Positions 17,466 to 26,533 of a stretch of DNA of 64,000 bases are shown in pieces; the first letter of the stretch is position 1; each line of letters begins with the position of its first letter. The translations under genes and the position numbers were made by a program. Source of the DNA: Paraburkholderia caledonica NBRC 102488 (GTDB taxonomy: Bacteria > Pseudomonadota > Gammaproteobacteria > Burkholderiales > Burkholderiaceae); the NCBI RefSeq assembly GCF_000685095.1, contig NZ_BAYE01000025.1:20216-84215 (forward strand), written 5' to 3'. The notes beneath the pieces are model-generated. The model had not been told where the DNA came from. It saw only the letters and a program-made list of their open reading frames with translations, and did no database searches.

Positions 17466-19106
17466 ATGGCAGCAAAAGAAATCATTTTCAGCGACGTCGC
17501 CCGCTCGAAACTCGTCGAAGGCGTCAACATTCTGGCCAACGCGGTCAAGGTCACGCTCGGTCCGAAGGGCCGCAATGTTGTGCTGGAGCGCAGCTTCGGT
17601 TCGCCCATCGTAACCAAGGACGGCGTCTCGGTCGCCAAGGAAATCGAATTGCCGGACCGCGTGCAGAACATCGGCGCGCAGCTCGTGAAGGAAGTTGCCT
17701 CGCGCACCAGCGACGCCGCCGGCGACGGCACCACCACCGCGACCGTGCTCGCGCAAGCCATCGTGCGTGAAGGACAGAAGTACGTGGCGGCGGGCCTCAA
17801 TCCACTGGACCTGAAGCGCGGTATCGACAAGGCCGTGATCGCCGCAATCGACGAGCTGAAGAAGATCAGCAGGCCGACCACCACCAGCAAGGAAATCGCT
17901 CAGGTCGCGACGATCTCGGCCAACGGCGAAGAGTCGATCGGCCAGCGGATTGCCGAAGCGATCGACCGCGTCGGCAAGGAAGGCGTGATCACCGTGGAAG
18001 ACGGCAAGTCGCTCGACGATGAGCTCGACGTGGTGGAAGGTCTGCAATTCGATCGTGGCTACCTGTCGCCGTATTTCATCAACGATCAGGACAAACAGGT
18101 CGCCGTGCTCGATAACCCGTTCGTGCTGCTGCACGACAAGAAGGTGTCGAACATCCGCGATCTGCTGCCGGTCCTGGAACAGGTCGCGAAAGCCGGCCGC
18201 CCGCTTCTGATCATCGCGGAAGATGTCGAAGGCGAAGCGCTCGCCACGCTCGTGGTGAACAACATTCGCGGCATTCTGAAAACGGTCGCGGTCAAGGCGC
18301 CTGGCTTCGGCGATCGCCGCAAGGCGCTGCTCGAAGACATCGCGATTCTGACCGGCGGCCAGGTGATCGCCGAAGAAACGGGACTGTCGCTAGAGAAGGC
18401 GACGCTCGCGGAACTCGGTCAGGCCAAGCGGATCGAGGTCGGGAAGGAAAACACCACCGTGATCGACGGCGCGGGCGACAGCAAGAATATCGAAGCACGC
18501 GTGAAGCAGATTCGCACGCAGATCGAGGAAGCCAGCTCGGACTACGACCGCGAGAAACTGCAGGAACGAGTCGCCAAACTGGCGGGCGGCGTGGCCGTCA
18601 TCAAGGTGGGCGGCGCGACCGAGATCGAGGTCAAGGAAAAGAAAGACCGTGTCGACGACGCGCTGCATGCGACGCGTGCCGCTGTCGAGGAAGGCATCGT
18701 GCCGGGCGGCGGCGTCGCCTTGATTCGCGTGAAGCAGGCTATCAGTGCGCTCAAGGGCGTGAATGCCGATCAGGATGCGGGCATCAAGATCGTGCTGCGC
18801 GCGCTCGAAGAACCGCTGCGGCAGATCGTGACGAATGCCGGCGAAGAGGCCAGCGTGGTCGTCGCGAAAGTCGCGGAAGGCACGGGCAATTTCGGCTACA
18901 ACGCGCAGACCGGCGAGTACGGCGATCTCGTGGAATCGGGCGTGCTCGATCCGACCAAGGTGACGCGCACGGCGCTGCAAAACGCGGCATCGGTCGCGGG
19001 ACTGCTGCTCACCACCGACGCCACCGTCCATGAAGCACCGAAGGATGCCCCAGCAGCGGGACAGCCGGGCGGTCCTGGCGCGGGCGGGCCGGGACTCGAT
19101 TTCTAG
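17466..19106 (+). CDS. groEL: Chaperonin GroEL
   Basis: This 546-residue chaperonin has all key elements: the nucleotide site (VTLGPKGRNVVLE, and SDAAGDGTTTATVLAQAI with the catalytic Asp of GDGTT), the hinge region, the apical domain (EGLQFDRGYLSPYFINDQDK) and an equatorial domain with GIVPGGGVALIR. It ends in GGPGAGGPGLDF rather than the methionine-rich GGM tail of the housekeeping type, so it may be an additional paralogue, which Burkholderiaceae often carry. It has a strong rho-independent terminator 64 bases after the stop. It forms the 14-mer folding chamber with the GroES encoded just upstream. Confidence 0.97.
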   Translation: MAAKEIIFSDVARSKLVEGVNILANAVKVTLGPKGRNVVLERSFGSPIVTKDGVSVAKEIELPDRVQNIGAQLVKEVASRTSDAAGDGTTTATVLAQAIVREGQKYVAAGLNPLDLKRGIDKAVIAAIDELKKISRPTTTSKEIAQVATISANGEESIGQRIAEAIDRVGKEGVITVEDGKSLDDELDVVEGLQFDRGYLSPYFINDQDKQVAVLDNPFVLLHDKKVSNIRDLLPVLEQVAKAGRPLLIIAEDVEGEALATLVVNNIRGILKTVAVKAPGFGDRRKALLEDIAILTGGQVIAEETGLSLEKATLAELGQAKRIEVGKENTTVIDGAGDSKNIEARVKQIRTQIEEASSDYDREKLQERVAKLAGGVAVIKVGGATEIEVKEKKDRVDDALHATRAAVEEGIVPGGGVALIRVKQAISALKGVNADQDAGIKIVLRALEEPLRQIVTNAGEEASVVVAKVAEGTGNFGYNAQTGEYGDLVESGVLDPTKVTRTALQNAASVAGLLLTTDATVHEAPKDAPAAGQPGGPGAGGPGLDF

Positions 19107-19169
19107 GTACCCGTACCGTCTGCCGCAAGGCATCGCGCGCTTGCATTGCGCGCGGTTAAACGCAAGCGA

Positions 19170-19213
19170 CACGGGCCGGTATTCGCTTTATCGCGAGCCG
19201 GCCCGTGCCTTTT
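19170..19213 (+). terminator. Rho-independent terminator after groEL
   Basis: CACGGGCCGG (19170-19179) pairs with CCGGCCCGTG (19198-19207) around an 18-base loop, followed by CCTTTT. It ends the groESL transcript. Confidence 0.85.
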
Positions 19214-19214
19214 C

Positions 19215-19254
19215 CGCTATCGCCCGCTATCGCCCGCTCTCTCCCGCTCTCACG
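19215..19254. repeat. Short 10-bp tandem repeat
   Basis: The unit CGCTATCGCC occurs twice in a row (19215-19234), followed by two related units, CGCTCTCTCC and CGCTCTCACG. It directly follows the groEL terminator and precedes the ssuA-like gene. No function is evident. Confidence 0.6.
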
Positions 19255-19407
19255 GCGCCACGTTGCAACACCGCGCCGCGCCGTCATCACGACGTCATCG
19301 CCGCCATTGCGCGCGACGTGCTTTGGTTGTGAGCTTTTATTGGTTCGTTTGCTACCGCGACCTGGGTACATTCAACGGTCATAACGGAACACCGCAAAGG
19401 ACCTGTC

Positions 19408-20460
19408 ATGCCATTTCTTCGGGGCGCAGCACCAGTGTCGATCATCCAGGCGCCGAGCCGCGCGCGGGCTGCCGTGCGCAGTCTTGTGCTGGCCGCGGCC
19501 GTTGCTGCTTCTGCGCTGACGAGCCTCGCGCCGGGCGTGGCACACGCCGCACCGCCCGCCGAACTGAGGCTCGACTATGCGTACTATTCGCCGGAAAGTC
19601 TGGTGATCAAGCGCAATGGCTGGCTTGAACAGGAACTGGCGGCGGATCATACGCAAGTGAAATGGGTGCTGAGTCTCGGCAGCAACCGTGCGCTCGAATA
19701 TCTGAATAGCGGCGCGATCGACATCGGCTCGACAGCGGGTCTTGCCGCCGTGCTCGGCAAGGCCAACGGCAATCCGATTCGCGCCGTCTATGTTTTCTCG
19801 CGTCCCGAATGGACCGCGCTCGTCGTCCGCAAGGATTCGCCGATCCGGACAGTCGCCGACCTGAAGGGTAAAAAGATCGCCGCCACCAAAGGCACCGATC
19901 CCTTTCTGTTCACTCTGCGCGCGCTGCACACCGCCGGACTGTCGCGCGACGACGTCGAGATCGTGAATCTCCAACATCCCGATGGACGTGTCGCACTCGC
20001 CAACGCCCAGGTGGATGCATGGGCCGGTCTCGATCCACACATGGCCGCCGCGCAAATCGACGACGGCGCACGCCTGCTCTATCGAAACGTCGACTTCAAC
20101 ACGTGGGGCCTGCTCGACGCGCGCGAAGATTTCATCAGCGCGCATCCGGATACGCTTGCGCACGTCCTGAAGGTTTACGAAAAGGCGCGCTTGTGGATCG
20201 CGGCGCATCCTGAAGAGACCGCGAAAATCATCGCCGAGGAGTCGAAAGTGTCGCTGCCCGTGGCGAAATTGCAGTTGAGCCGCAATGACTTCAGCCAGCC
20301 GCAACCGGGCGCGAAACAACTCGCCGCGCTCAAGGCCGCCGCACCGATTCTCGCGCAGGAGCAACTGGTCAAACAGGACAAGAACCTGAACCAGATCATC
20401 GACGCGTTGATCGATGCCAGGCCCGCGCAACCCATCATAGCGGCCGACGCAAGCAAGTAA
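19408..20460 (+). CDS. Aliphatic sulfonate/sulfate ester ABC substrate-binding protein (SsuA/AtsR-like)
   Basis: The 350-residue protein has a long basic N-terminus and a signal region ending PGVAHAAPPA (about residue 50). The mature part matches the SsuA family: LRLDYAYYSPESLVIK, KWVLSLGSNRALEYLNSG, and GSTAGLAAVLGKANGNPI, with DLKGKKIAATKGTDPFLFTL lining the ligand cleft. It should bind a sulfonate or sulfate ester in the periplasm. It is the first gene of an intact operon with a permease 15 bases downstream and an ATPase after that. Unlike the neighbouring minus-strand system, no lesion is visible. Confidence 0.9.
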   Translation: MPFLRGAAPVSIIQAPSRARAAVRSLVLAAAVAASALTSLAPGVAHAAPPAELRLDYAYYSPESLVIKRNGWLEQELAADHTQVKWVLSLGSNRALEYLNSGAIDIGSTAGLAAVLGKANGNPIRAVYVFSRPEWTALVVRKDSPIRTVADLKGKKIAATKGTDPFLFTLRALHTAGLSRDDVEIVNLQHPDGRVALANAQVDAWAGLDPHMAAAQIDDGARLLYRNVDFNTWGLLDAREDFISAHPDTLAHVLKVYEKARLWIAAHPEETAKIIAEESKVSLPVAKLQLSRNDFSQPQPGAKQLAALKAAAPILAQEQLVKQDKNLNQIIDALIDARPAQPIIAADASK

Positions 20461-20475
20461 GCCGACAAGCCCCCA

Positions 20476-21339
20476 ATGGCCACCGACGATTCACTGTTGC
20501 TCGACGGCTCGGCATCGACCGCTCGACCGCATGGCGTAGCGCCGCCACGACGCGATTCGCTGAAGGGATGGCGCGTGGCGGGACTTGCACTGCCGCTGGT
20601 TTTTCTGCTGATAGTCGAAGGACTGGTCGGTTTGTCGATATTGCCCGCGCATCTCGTGCCCGCACCCAGCTCGATCGCGCAAACGCTGTGGCAGATGGGC
20701 GGCGCGCGGCTTGGCCGGCACATCGGCGCGAGTTGCCTGCGCGTGTTCTCTGGCTTCGGGATCGGCTCCGCGCTCGCGCTGTTGATCGGCGCGGCGATGG
20801 GACTGAGCCGGCGCATCGATGCATTGCTCGATCCGGCATGTCAGGCGTTGCGCGCAATTCCGTCGCTTGCGTGGGTGCCGATCCTGCTGTTGTGGATGGG
20901 CATCGACGAAGCGCCGAAAATCACGCTAATCGCGATTGGCGCCTTTTTTCCGGTGCAATTGAGTGTGGTCGCTGGGATTCACGACGTCGACCGCGAGCTG
21001 ATCGAACTCGGTGAGGTCAATCGGCTCAATCAGCGCGCACTGTTCACTCGCATTCTTTTGCCCGCGTCGCTGCCGCAAATCTTCACGGGCTTGCGCACCG
21101 GACTCAGTCTTGCGTGGATGTTCATGGTAGCGGCCGAACTGATCGCGGCGACTCGCGGCCTTGGCTATCTGCTTAGCGACGGTCGCGAAACGGGACGCCC
21201 CGACATTGTGTTCGGCGCGATCCTGCTGCTCGCGTTGCTTGGCAAGTTGAGCGACAGCGTCGTCAAGTCGATCGAGACGCATGCGCTGTCGTGGCGCGAC
21301 TCCGCGGCCGAACGTCAGGCCTCCCGGAAAATGGTGTAG
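20476..21339 (+). CDS. Sulfonate/nitrate/taurine-type ABC transporter permease (SsuC/AtsB-like)
   Basis: The 287-residue membrane protein begins with a polar segment of about 30 residues, then GLALPLVFLLIVEGLVGLSI as the first helix. It carries the BPD_transp_1 domain with QALRAIPSLAWVPILLLWMG and the EAA loop (ELGEVNRLNQRALFTRILLP). It ends VVKSIETHALSWRD, the standard SsuC tail. It forms the inner-membrane channel for the SsuA-like protein encoded 15 bases upstream and would pair with the ATPase encoded 9 bases downstream. Confidence 0.92.
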   Translation: MATDDSLLLDGSASTARPHGVAPPRRDSLKGWRVAGLALPLVFLLIVEGLVGLSILPAHLVPAPSSIAQTLWQMGGARLGRHIGASCLRVFSGFGIGSALALLIGAAMGLSRRIDALLDPACQALRAIPSLAWVPILLLWMGIDEAPKITLIAIGAFFPVQLSVVAGIHDVDRELIELGEVNRLNQRALFTRILLPASLPQIFTGLRTGLSLAWMFMVAAELIAATRGLGYLLSDGRETGRPDIVFGAILLLALLGKLSDSVVKSIETHALSWRDSAAERQASRKMV

Positions 21340-21348
21340 CACGCGCCC

Positions 21349-22122
21349 ATGTCGACCGTTTCCGTCTCTCTTTCGCGCCCTCTTCTCGACGTCCGCGCTG
21401 TCAGCAAACACTACCACGGCCGCGCGGTGCTCGACCGCGTGCGTTTCGAAATCGGCCGCGGCGAGATCGTCAGCCTCGTCGGTCCAAGCGGCTGTGGAAA
21501 GAGCTCGCTATTGCGCGTGATCGCGGGTCTCGACCGGGACTTCGGCGGCGAAATACAGCTCGATGGCGTAGCGCAACACGGTCCGTCGGCGCGGCTGGGC
21601 GTGGTCTTTCAGGAGCCTCGTCTTCTACCCTGGCTGTCAGTCGCGGACAACGTCGCGTTCGCAGCCGGACCGCGACGCGGCGGCGATCCGCGGGTCGCCG
21701 AACTGCTCGGCGAGGTCGGCCTCGCCAACGTGCGAAACGCATTGCCCAAACAGCTATCCGGCGGCATGGCACAGCGCGTGGCGCTGGTCCGCGGGCTTTT
21801 TTCCAGACCCGACCTGCTGTTGCTGGACGAGCCGTTCAGCGCTGTCGATGCGATGACCCGCATGCGTCTGCAGGACCTACTGCTGACGCTCACACGTTCA
21901 CACGGCACCGCGGCGCTACTCGTCACGCACGACCTCGATGAAGCGTTCTACCTGTCGGACCGCGTCGTGCTGCTTGCGCCGCCGCATGACGCAGCGGCCG
22001 GCCGCGTGATGCGCGAGGTCGTCATCGATGCGCCAAGACCGCGCGACCGGCGCGACCTGTCGTTGGCAGAAATGCGAGCGGATTTGCTGGACGGATTGAA
22101 TGGGACCGTCGGGCAGCAGTAA
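21349..22122 (+). CDS. Sulfonate-type ABC transporter ATP-binding protein (SsuB-like)
   Basis: The 257-residue ATPase has Walker A GPSGCGKSSLLRVIAGLDRD, Q-loop VFQEPRLLPWLSV, signature LSGGMAQRVALVRGLF and Walker B LLLLDEPFSAVDAMTR, followed by LLVTHDLDEAFYL with the H-loop. This is the nitrate/sulfonate/taurine subgroup. It is 9 bases downstream of the permease gene and completes an apparently functional ssuABC-like importer. No ssuD or ssuE monooxygenase pair adjoins it, so the desulfonating enzyme must be elsewhere or was the damaged module at 12-17 kb. Confidence 0.94.
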   Translation: MSTVSVSLSRPLLDVRAVSKHYHGRAVLDRVRFEIGRGEIVSLVGPSGCGKSSLLRVIAGLDRDFGGEIQLDGVAQHGPSARLGVVFQEPRLLPWLSVADNVAFAAGPRRGGDPRVAELLGEVGLANVRNALPKQLSGGMAQRVALVRGLFSRPDLLLLDEPFSAVDAMTRMRLQDLLLTLTRSHGTAALLVTHDLDEAFYLSDRVVLLAPPHDAAAGRVMREVVIDAPRPRDRRDLSLAEMRADLLDGLNGTVGQQ

Positions 22123-22190
22123 GCTCTGCGTGCGGGGGCTGGCGTCGTATCGACTGCGCGTAGCCGATGCCGATGCGCAAACTCATAGCA

Positions 22191-22955
22191 TCAAGGCACC
22201 GCCACGCCACGTTTTTTACCGCGCACCGTACCGGTTTCGGCTTCCGTTTCCTTTTCCCTATCGACGCCCGTAGCGTGAGCCCGCCGTTCACGCAACAACA
22301 CGCAAGACGCGATCCATTGCAGCGCGGAGCACAAAACCAGATACACGATCCCGACGAATGCGAAGATCTGCGCGGGATAAATCATCAGGCGGCTGTTGAC
22401 CTGATTGGCGAGAAACGTGAATTCCGGCACGCCGACGATATACGCGAGCGACGTGTCCTTGACCAGCGACACCCACTGATTCACGAATGACGGCAGCATG
22501 ATGCGCACCGCCTGCGGCAGCACCACGTGACGCAATGCCTGCCAGCGCGTGAGCCCGAGCGACAGCGCCGCCTGCTGCTGGCCCCCGCCGACCGACACGA
22601 TCCCCGCATGCACCGCATGCGACAGATACGCGCCGCCGATCAGCGACAGCGCGCAGACCACCGCGACGAGACCCGGCACGTCGATATGCAGCAGCATCGG
22701 CATCAGGAAGAAGGTCCAAAAGATGAGCATCAGCACCGGAATTGCGCGGAAAAACGCGACGATTCCGAGCAGCAGCAGATGTGCGCCGCCGCGTGTCAGC
22801 GAGAGCGCCACGCCGCCCGCCAACCCCACGACGGCGGACAGCAACGCCGACACCACCGAGAGCACGACCGTCAGCGCCGCGCCGCCCAGCGGCCCGTTGG
22901 GAAACGCACCGAGCAGCAGATAGCGCAGCGTCGGCAGCGACTCGAGCGCGGTCAT
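22191..22955 (-). CDS. Polar amino acid ABC transporter permease (HisM/GltK type)
   Basis: The start is the ATG complementary to 22953-22955 (MTALESLPTLRYLLLG), overlapping the upstream permease by four bases; the frame is open much further upstream but only as a shadow of that gene. The 254 residues include hydrophobic helices, FFRAIPVLMLIFWTFFLMP (the family RxxPxL motif), and the EAA loop ALSLGLTRWQALRHVVLPQA. It ends in a charged tail. It would form a heterodimeric channel with the 22952-23692 product. No ATPase gene accompanies the pair, so the energising subunit must be supplied from elsewhere. Confidence 0.9.
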   Translation of the reverse strand: MTALESLPTLRYLLLGAFPNGPLGGAALTVVLSVVSALLSAVVGLAGGVALSLTRGGAHLLLLGIVAFFRAIPVLMLIFWTFFLMPMLLHIDVPGLVAVVCALSLIGGAYLSHAVHAGIVSVGGGQQQAALSLGLTRWQALRHVVLPQAVRIMLPSFVNQWVSLVKDTSLAYIVGVPEFTFLANQVNSRLMIYPAQIFAFVGIVYLVLCSALQWIASCVLLRERRAHATGVDREKETEAETGTVRGKKRGVAVP

Positions 22956-23692
22956 GTTCGCCCCCGTTGCAGCGCGCGTACGCCCGTGTGCTGCCAGATC
23001 ACGAGAGCCGTTTCGATTAGCGCGATGGTGCCGACATACAGCAGTGTTGCGGTGCCGAACGCCTGAAAAGTCCGGAAGCTTTCCGTGTCGACCTGACGGG
23101 ACGCATAAGACAACTCGGCGACGCCGATCGCCATCGTCAGCGAGGAGTTCTTCACGATATTCATGTATTGCCCCGCGAGCGGCGGCGTGGCGATCCACAA
23201 CGCTTGCGGCAACACCACGTGCCGCAAGGTCGCATAACGCGTCATGCCCAATGCCGCGCTCGCTTGATATTGCGCGATGCCCACGCCGCGGATTCCGGCG
23301 CGAAACTCCTCGGCGATAAACGCAGTGCTGTAGCACGTCAGCCCGAGCCAGCCGGCGAACAGTTCGAAGCTCGGCCAGTGCAGCGCAAACGGCCCGGCGC
23401 TCAAGACATGCGGCGTGTTCAGCCATGTCATCCACGCGGAAGGCAGCAGCGTGGCCGCGCCGAAGTACCAGAACAACAATTGGACCAGGAGCGGAGAATT
23501 GCGAAACACGAGGACGTAGAGCTTCGCCGCCGCGGCGACCGCGCGATGTTGCGCGATGCGGCCCATTGCCAGCGCGAATCCAAGCAGGGTCGCACACAAG
23601 CTCACGCACGCCGAAAGGACCAGCGTGATCAGAAAGCCGTGGGCGAGCCAGCCGAGATAGCGCGGGTCCAGCCAGAAGTTCATCAAATGCAT
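22952..23692 (-). CDS. Polar amino acid ABC transporter permease (HisQ/GltJ type)
   Basis: The 246-residue membrane protein begins MHLMNFWLDPRYLGWLAHGF and carries the amino acid permease signature LYVLVFRNSPLLVQLLFWYF and the EAA loop AALGMTRYATLRHVVLPQAL. It has about five transmembrane segments. It follows the binding-protein gene at 23783-24601, separated by a stem-loop, and overlaps the next permease by four bases, implying coupled translation. Confidence 0.92.
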   Translation of the reverse strand: MHLMNFWLDPRYLGWLAHGFLITLVLSACVSLCATLLGFALAMGRIAQHRAVAAAAKLYVLVFRNSPLLVQLLFWYFGAATLLPSAWMTWLNTPHVLSAGPFALHWPSFELFAGWLGLTCYSTAFIAEEFRAGIRGVGIAQYQASAALGMTRYATLRHVVLPQALWIATPPLAGQYMNIVKNSSLTMAIGVAELSYASRQVDTESFRTFQAFGTATLLYVGTIALIETALVIWQHTGVRALQRGRT

Positions 23693-23724
23693 TCAGAGAA
23701 AACGCGGTCCTGTATCAGCAACAA

Positions 23725-23753
23725 GGCCCGGTCACGGGTTTCGTGATCGGGCC
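23725..23753 (-). terminator. Stem-loop after binding-protein gene
   Basis: GGCCCGGTCACG and CGTGATCGGGCC pair almost perfectly around a five-base loop. On the minus strand TTGTTG follows. It lies between the binding protein gene and its permeases, a position where such hairpins commonly lower downstream expression and protect the binding-protein mRNA. Confidence 0.7.
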
Positions 23754-23782
23754 ATGTAGAGGCGGCTGTCAAGCGAGGGGCG

Positions 23783-24601
23783 TCAGCTCTTCTGCGGATC
23801 GCCGATCCTGAACAGACGCGGCAGCGGCGCGGTGCTCTTCGGGCCGAACCAGGTATCGTAGATCGTGCCAGCCGTACCTTTGGCTTCGAGATCCTTCAGC
23901 GTGTCGTTGACGACATTCAGCAGGCGCGTCTCGCCCTTCGGCACGCCCACGCCTTCGTAGTCGTTGGAGATCGTGAACGGCGGGATCTCGTAGTTCGCCT
24001 TATCCGGCACCTTCGCCAGCAACGCGACGAGCTTCGGCCCGTCCTGCGTGATCGCCTGCACATTGCCCGTGCGAAGCGCGGCGAATGCGAACGGCGTGTC
24101 GTCGTAAGCGATGATCGTCGCGCTCGGGAATTGCGCACGCACCTGCTGCTCATTGGTCGTGCCTTTGTCGGCGCCGATCCGCAAACCGTTCAACTGCTGC
24201 GGCGAAGTAAGCGTGCCCTTCTTCGCGATGAATTGCGTCCCCGACGCAAAATACGGCGTGCTGAAATCCACTTCCTTCTTGCGGTCGTCGGTAATCGTAA
24301 AGTTGGCGAACACGAGATCCACCTTGCCCGACTTCAGGAACGCGATGCGGTTCGCCGGATTGGTCGGCTGGATCTCGAGCTTGACGCCGAGGCGCGTAGC
24401 GAGCGCTCGCGCATAATCGACGTCGAGTCCGACGATCTGATTGCTCTTCGGATCGACGAAGCCGAACGGCGGATTGCTGTCGAACGCGGCCACGCGCAAT
24501 ACGCCCGCCTTCCTGATGTCGTCGAGGCGATCCGCGTGCGCGGCCGCGGACATGACAAGCAGACTTCCGGCGATCACTGCGCCAAGCACTCTGAGATTCA
24601 T
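23783..24601 (-). CDS. Polar amino acid ABC transporter substrate-binding protein
   Basis: The 272-residue protein has a signal peptide (MNLRVLGAVIAGSLLVMSAA, cleaved after AHA) and the family-3 binding domain: GVLRVAAFDSNPPFGFVDP, QIVGLDVDYARALATRLG, a NPANRIAFLKSGKVDLVFAN stretch and ITDDRKKEVDFSTPYF. The Arg and Asp positions that hold an alpha-amino acid backbone are in these blocks. It begins the minus-strand transporter unit with the two permeases at 22191-23692. The specific amino acid cannot be read from sequence. Confidence 0.92.
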   Translation of the reverse strand: MNLRVLGAVIAGSLLVMSAAAHADRLDDIRKAGVLRVAAFDSNPPFGFVDPKSNQIVGLDVDYARALATRLGVKLEIQPTNPANRIAFLKSGKVDLVFANFTITDDRKKEVDFSTPYFASGTQFIAKKGTLTSPQQLNGLRIGADKGTTNEQQVRAQFPSATIIAYDDTPFAFAALRTGNVQAITQDGPKLVALLAKVPDKANYEIPPFTISNDYEGVGVPKGETRLLNVVNDTLKDLEAKGTAGTIYDTWFGPKSTAPLPRLFRIGDPQKS

Positions 24602-24851
24602 AGCGGTGGTTTCCTGTTGTTTTGATGGGCCGCGCGCGAGGTCGAATAGCGCGTGCCTTAGCGTAAGAAGTGGACTCTAGCAACGCTCGCGGACAGCACA
24701 AACCAAGCAATTTTCAGGTGCTAAGCAGCGTTGCTGATAATGGTTGGGGCGCGGGGGCGGGGTCGGGTGTTCGCGTTTTCAGTGCGGCTGTCCGCGCGGA
24801 ACCTGTCGTCTATCCATGCAACGCACCAAGGCAATCGACAATCCATTGCGC

Positions 24852-25648
<797 letters not shown>

Positions 25649-25652
<4 letters not shown>

Positions 25653-26533
25653 GCGGCGGCCGTTTCGTTGCGTCCGACCTGTGCGCCGACGTGTCGATGT
25701 CCAAGGTAGGCCTCGATCACGGCGGGATCGTTGCGCACCTCGTCCGGCAGCCCCGACGCGATCTTGCGGCCGTCGTCGAGTACTAGCACGCGGTCGGACA
25801 GACGCATCACGAGATCGAGCTTATGCTCGATCAGCAGAATGGTGAGTCCGTCGCGTTTCAGTTCGAGAATCAACTCGAGCATTTCCGCGGTCTCGGACTC
25901 GTTCATGCCGGCAGTCGGCTCGTCGAGCAGCAGAATGCGCGGACGCAGTGCGAGCGCGCGTGCAATCTCGACACGCCGGCGGTTCGCGTATGAAAGACTG
26001 TGCGCCGGCTCGTCGATGCGAGGCGCGAGGCGTGTGCCGAACCGCGCGAGCAGCGCCTGCACTTCGTCGCGCAGCGCGGCTTCCTCGCGGCGCACCGCGG
26101 CGGGCGCAATCAGCGCGCGCAGCACTTCGGCGAACGCGCCGACCACGGGCCAGCCGCGCCGCGTCATTGCAAGGCGCGCGTGCGCGCCGATCAGCACGTT
26201 ATCCAGCACGCTCAGGTTGCCGAACACGCGCCCATGCTGAAACGTCCGGGCGATCCCGCGCGCGGCCAGCCGTTCCGGCGCCATGCCGGTCACGTCTTCG
26301 CCGCCGAAGCGCACCGAGCCCGAGTCGGGGGTATCGATGCCGGTCAGCAGATTGAACAGTGTGGATTTCCCCGCGCCGTTCGGTCCAATCACGCTCACGC
26401 ACTCGCCGCGCGCGACCGAGAGGTTCACATCGTCGACGGCGACAAGGCCGCCGAAGCGGCGCGTGACGCGCCGCGCGTCGAACAGAATGTCCGCATCGCC
26501 GCCGGAAGAACAAGTCATGGCCGTCTCCGTCAT
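25649..26533 (-). CDS. livG: Branched-chain amino acid-type ABC transporter ATP-binding protein LivG
   Basis: The 294-residue ATPase shows VTRRFGGLVAVDDVNLSVAR, Walker A GPNGAGKSTLFNLLTG, the LivG-specific GIARTFQHGRVFGNLSVLDN and the LSYANRRRVEIARALAL signature (SYANRR in place of the usual SYGxQR). Walker B is ILLLDEPTAGMNESET, and it ends with VIEAYLGH. The first 15 residues are an unusual serine/glycine-rich lead. It overlaps the permease stop and the livF start by four bases each, so all are translationally coupled. Confidence 0.93.

Noticed and set aside
22191..23609. Apparent 472-residue fused permease
   Set aside because: The first 218 residues are the neighbouring permease read in the wrong frame; only the part from 22955 is real.
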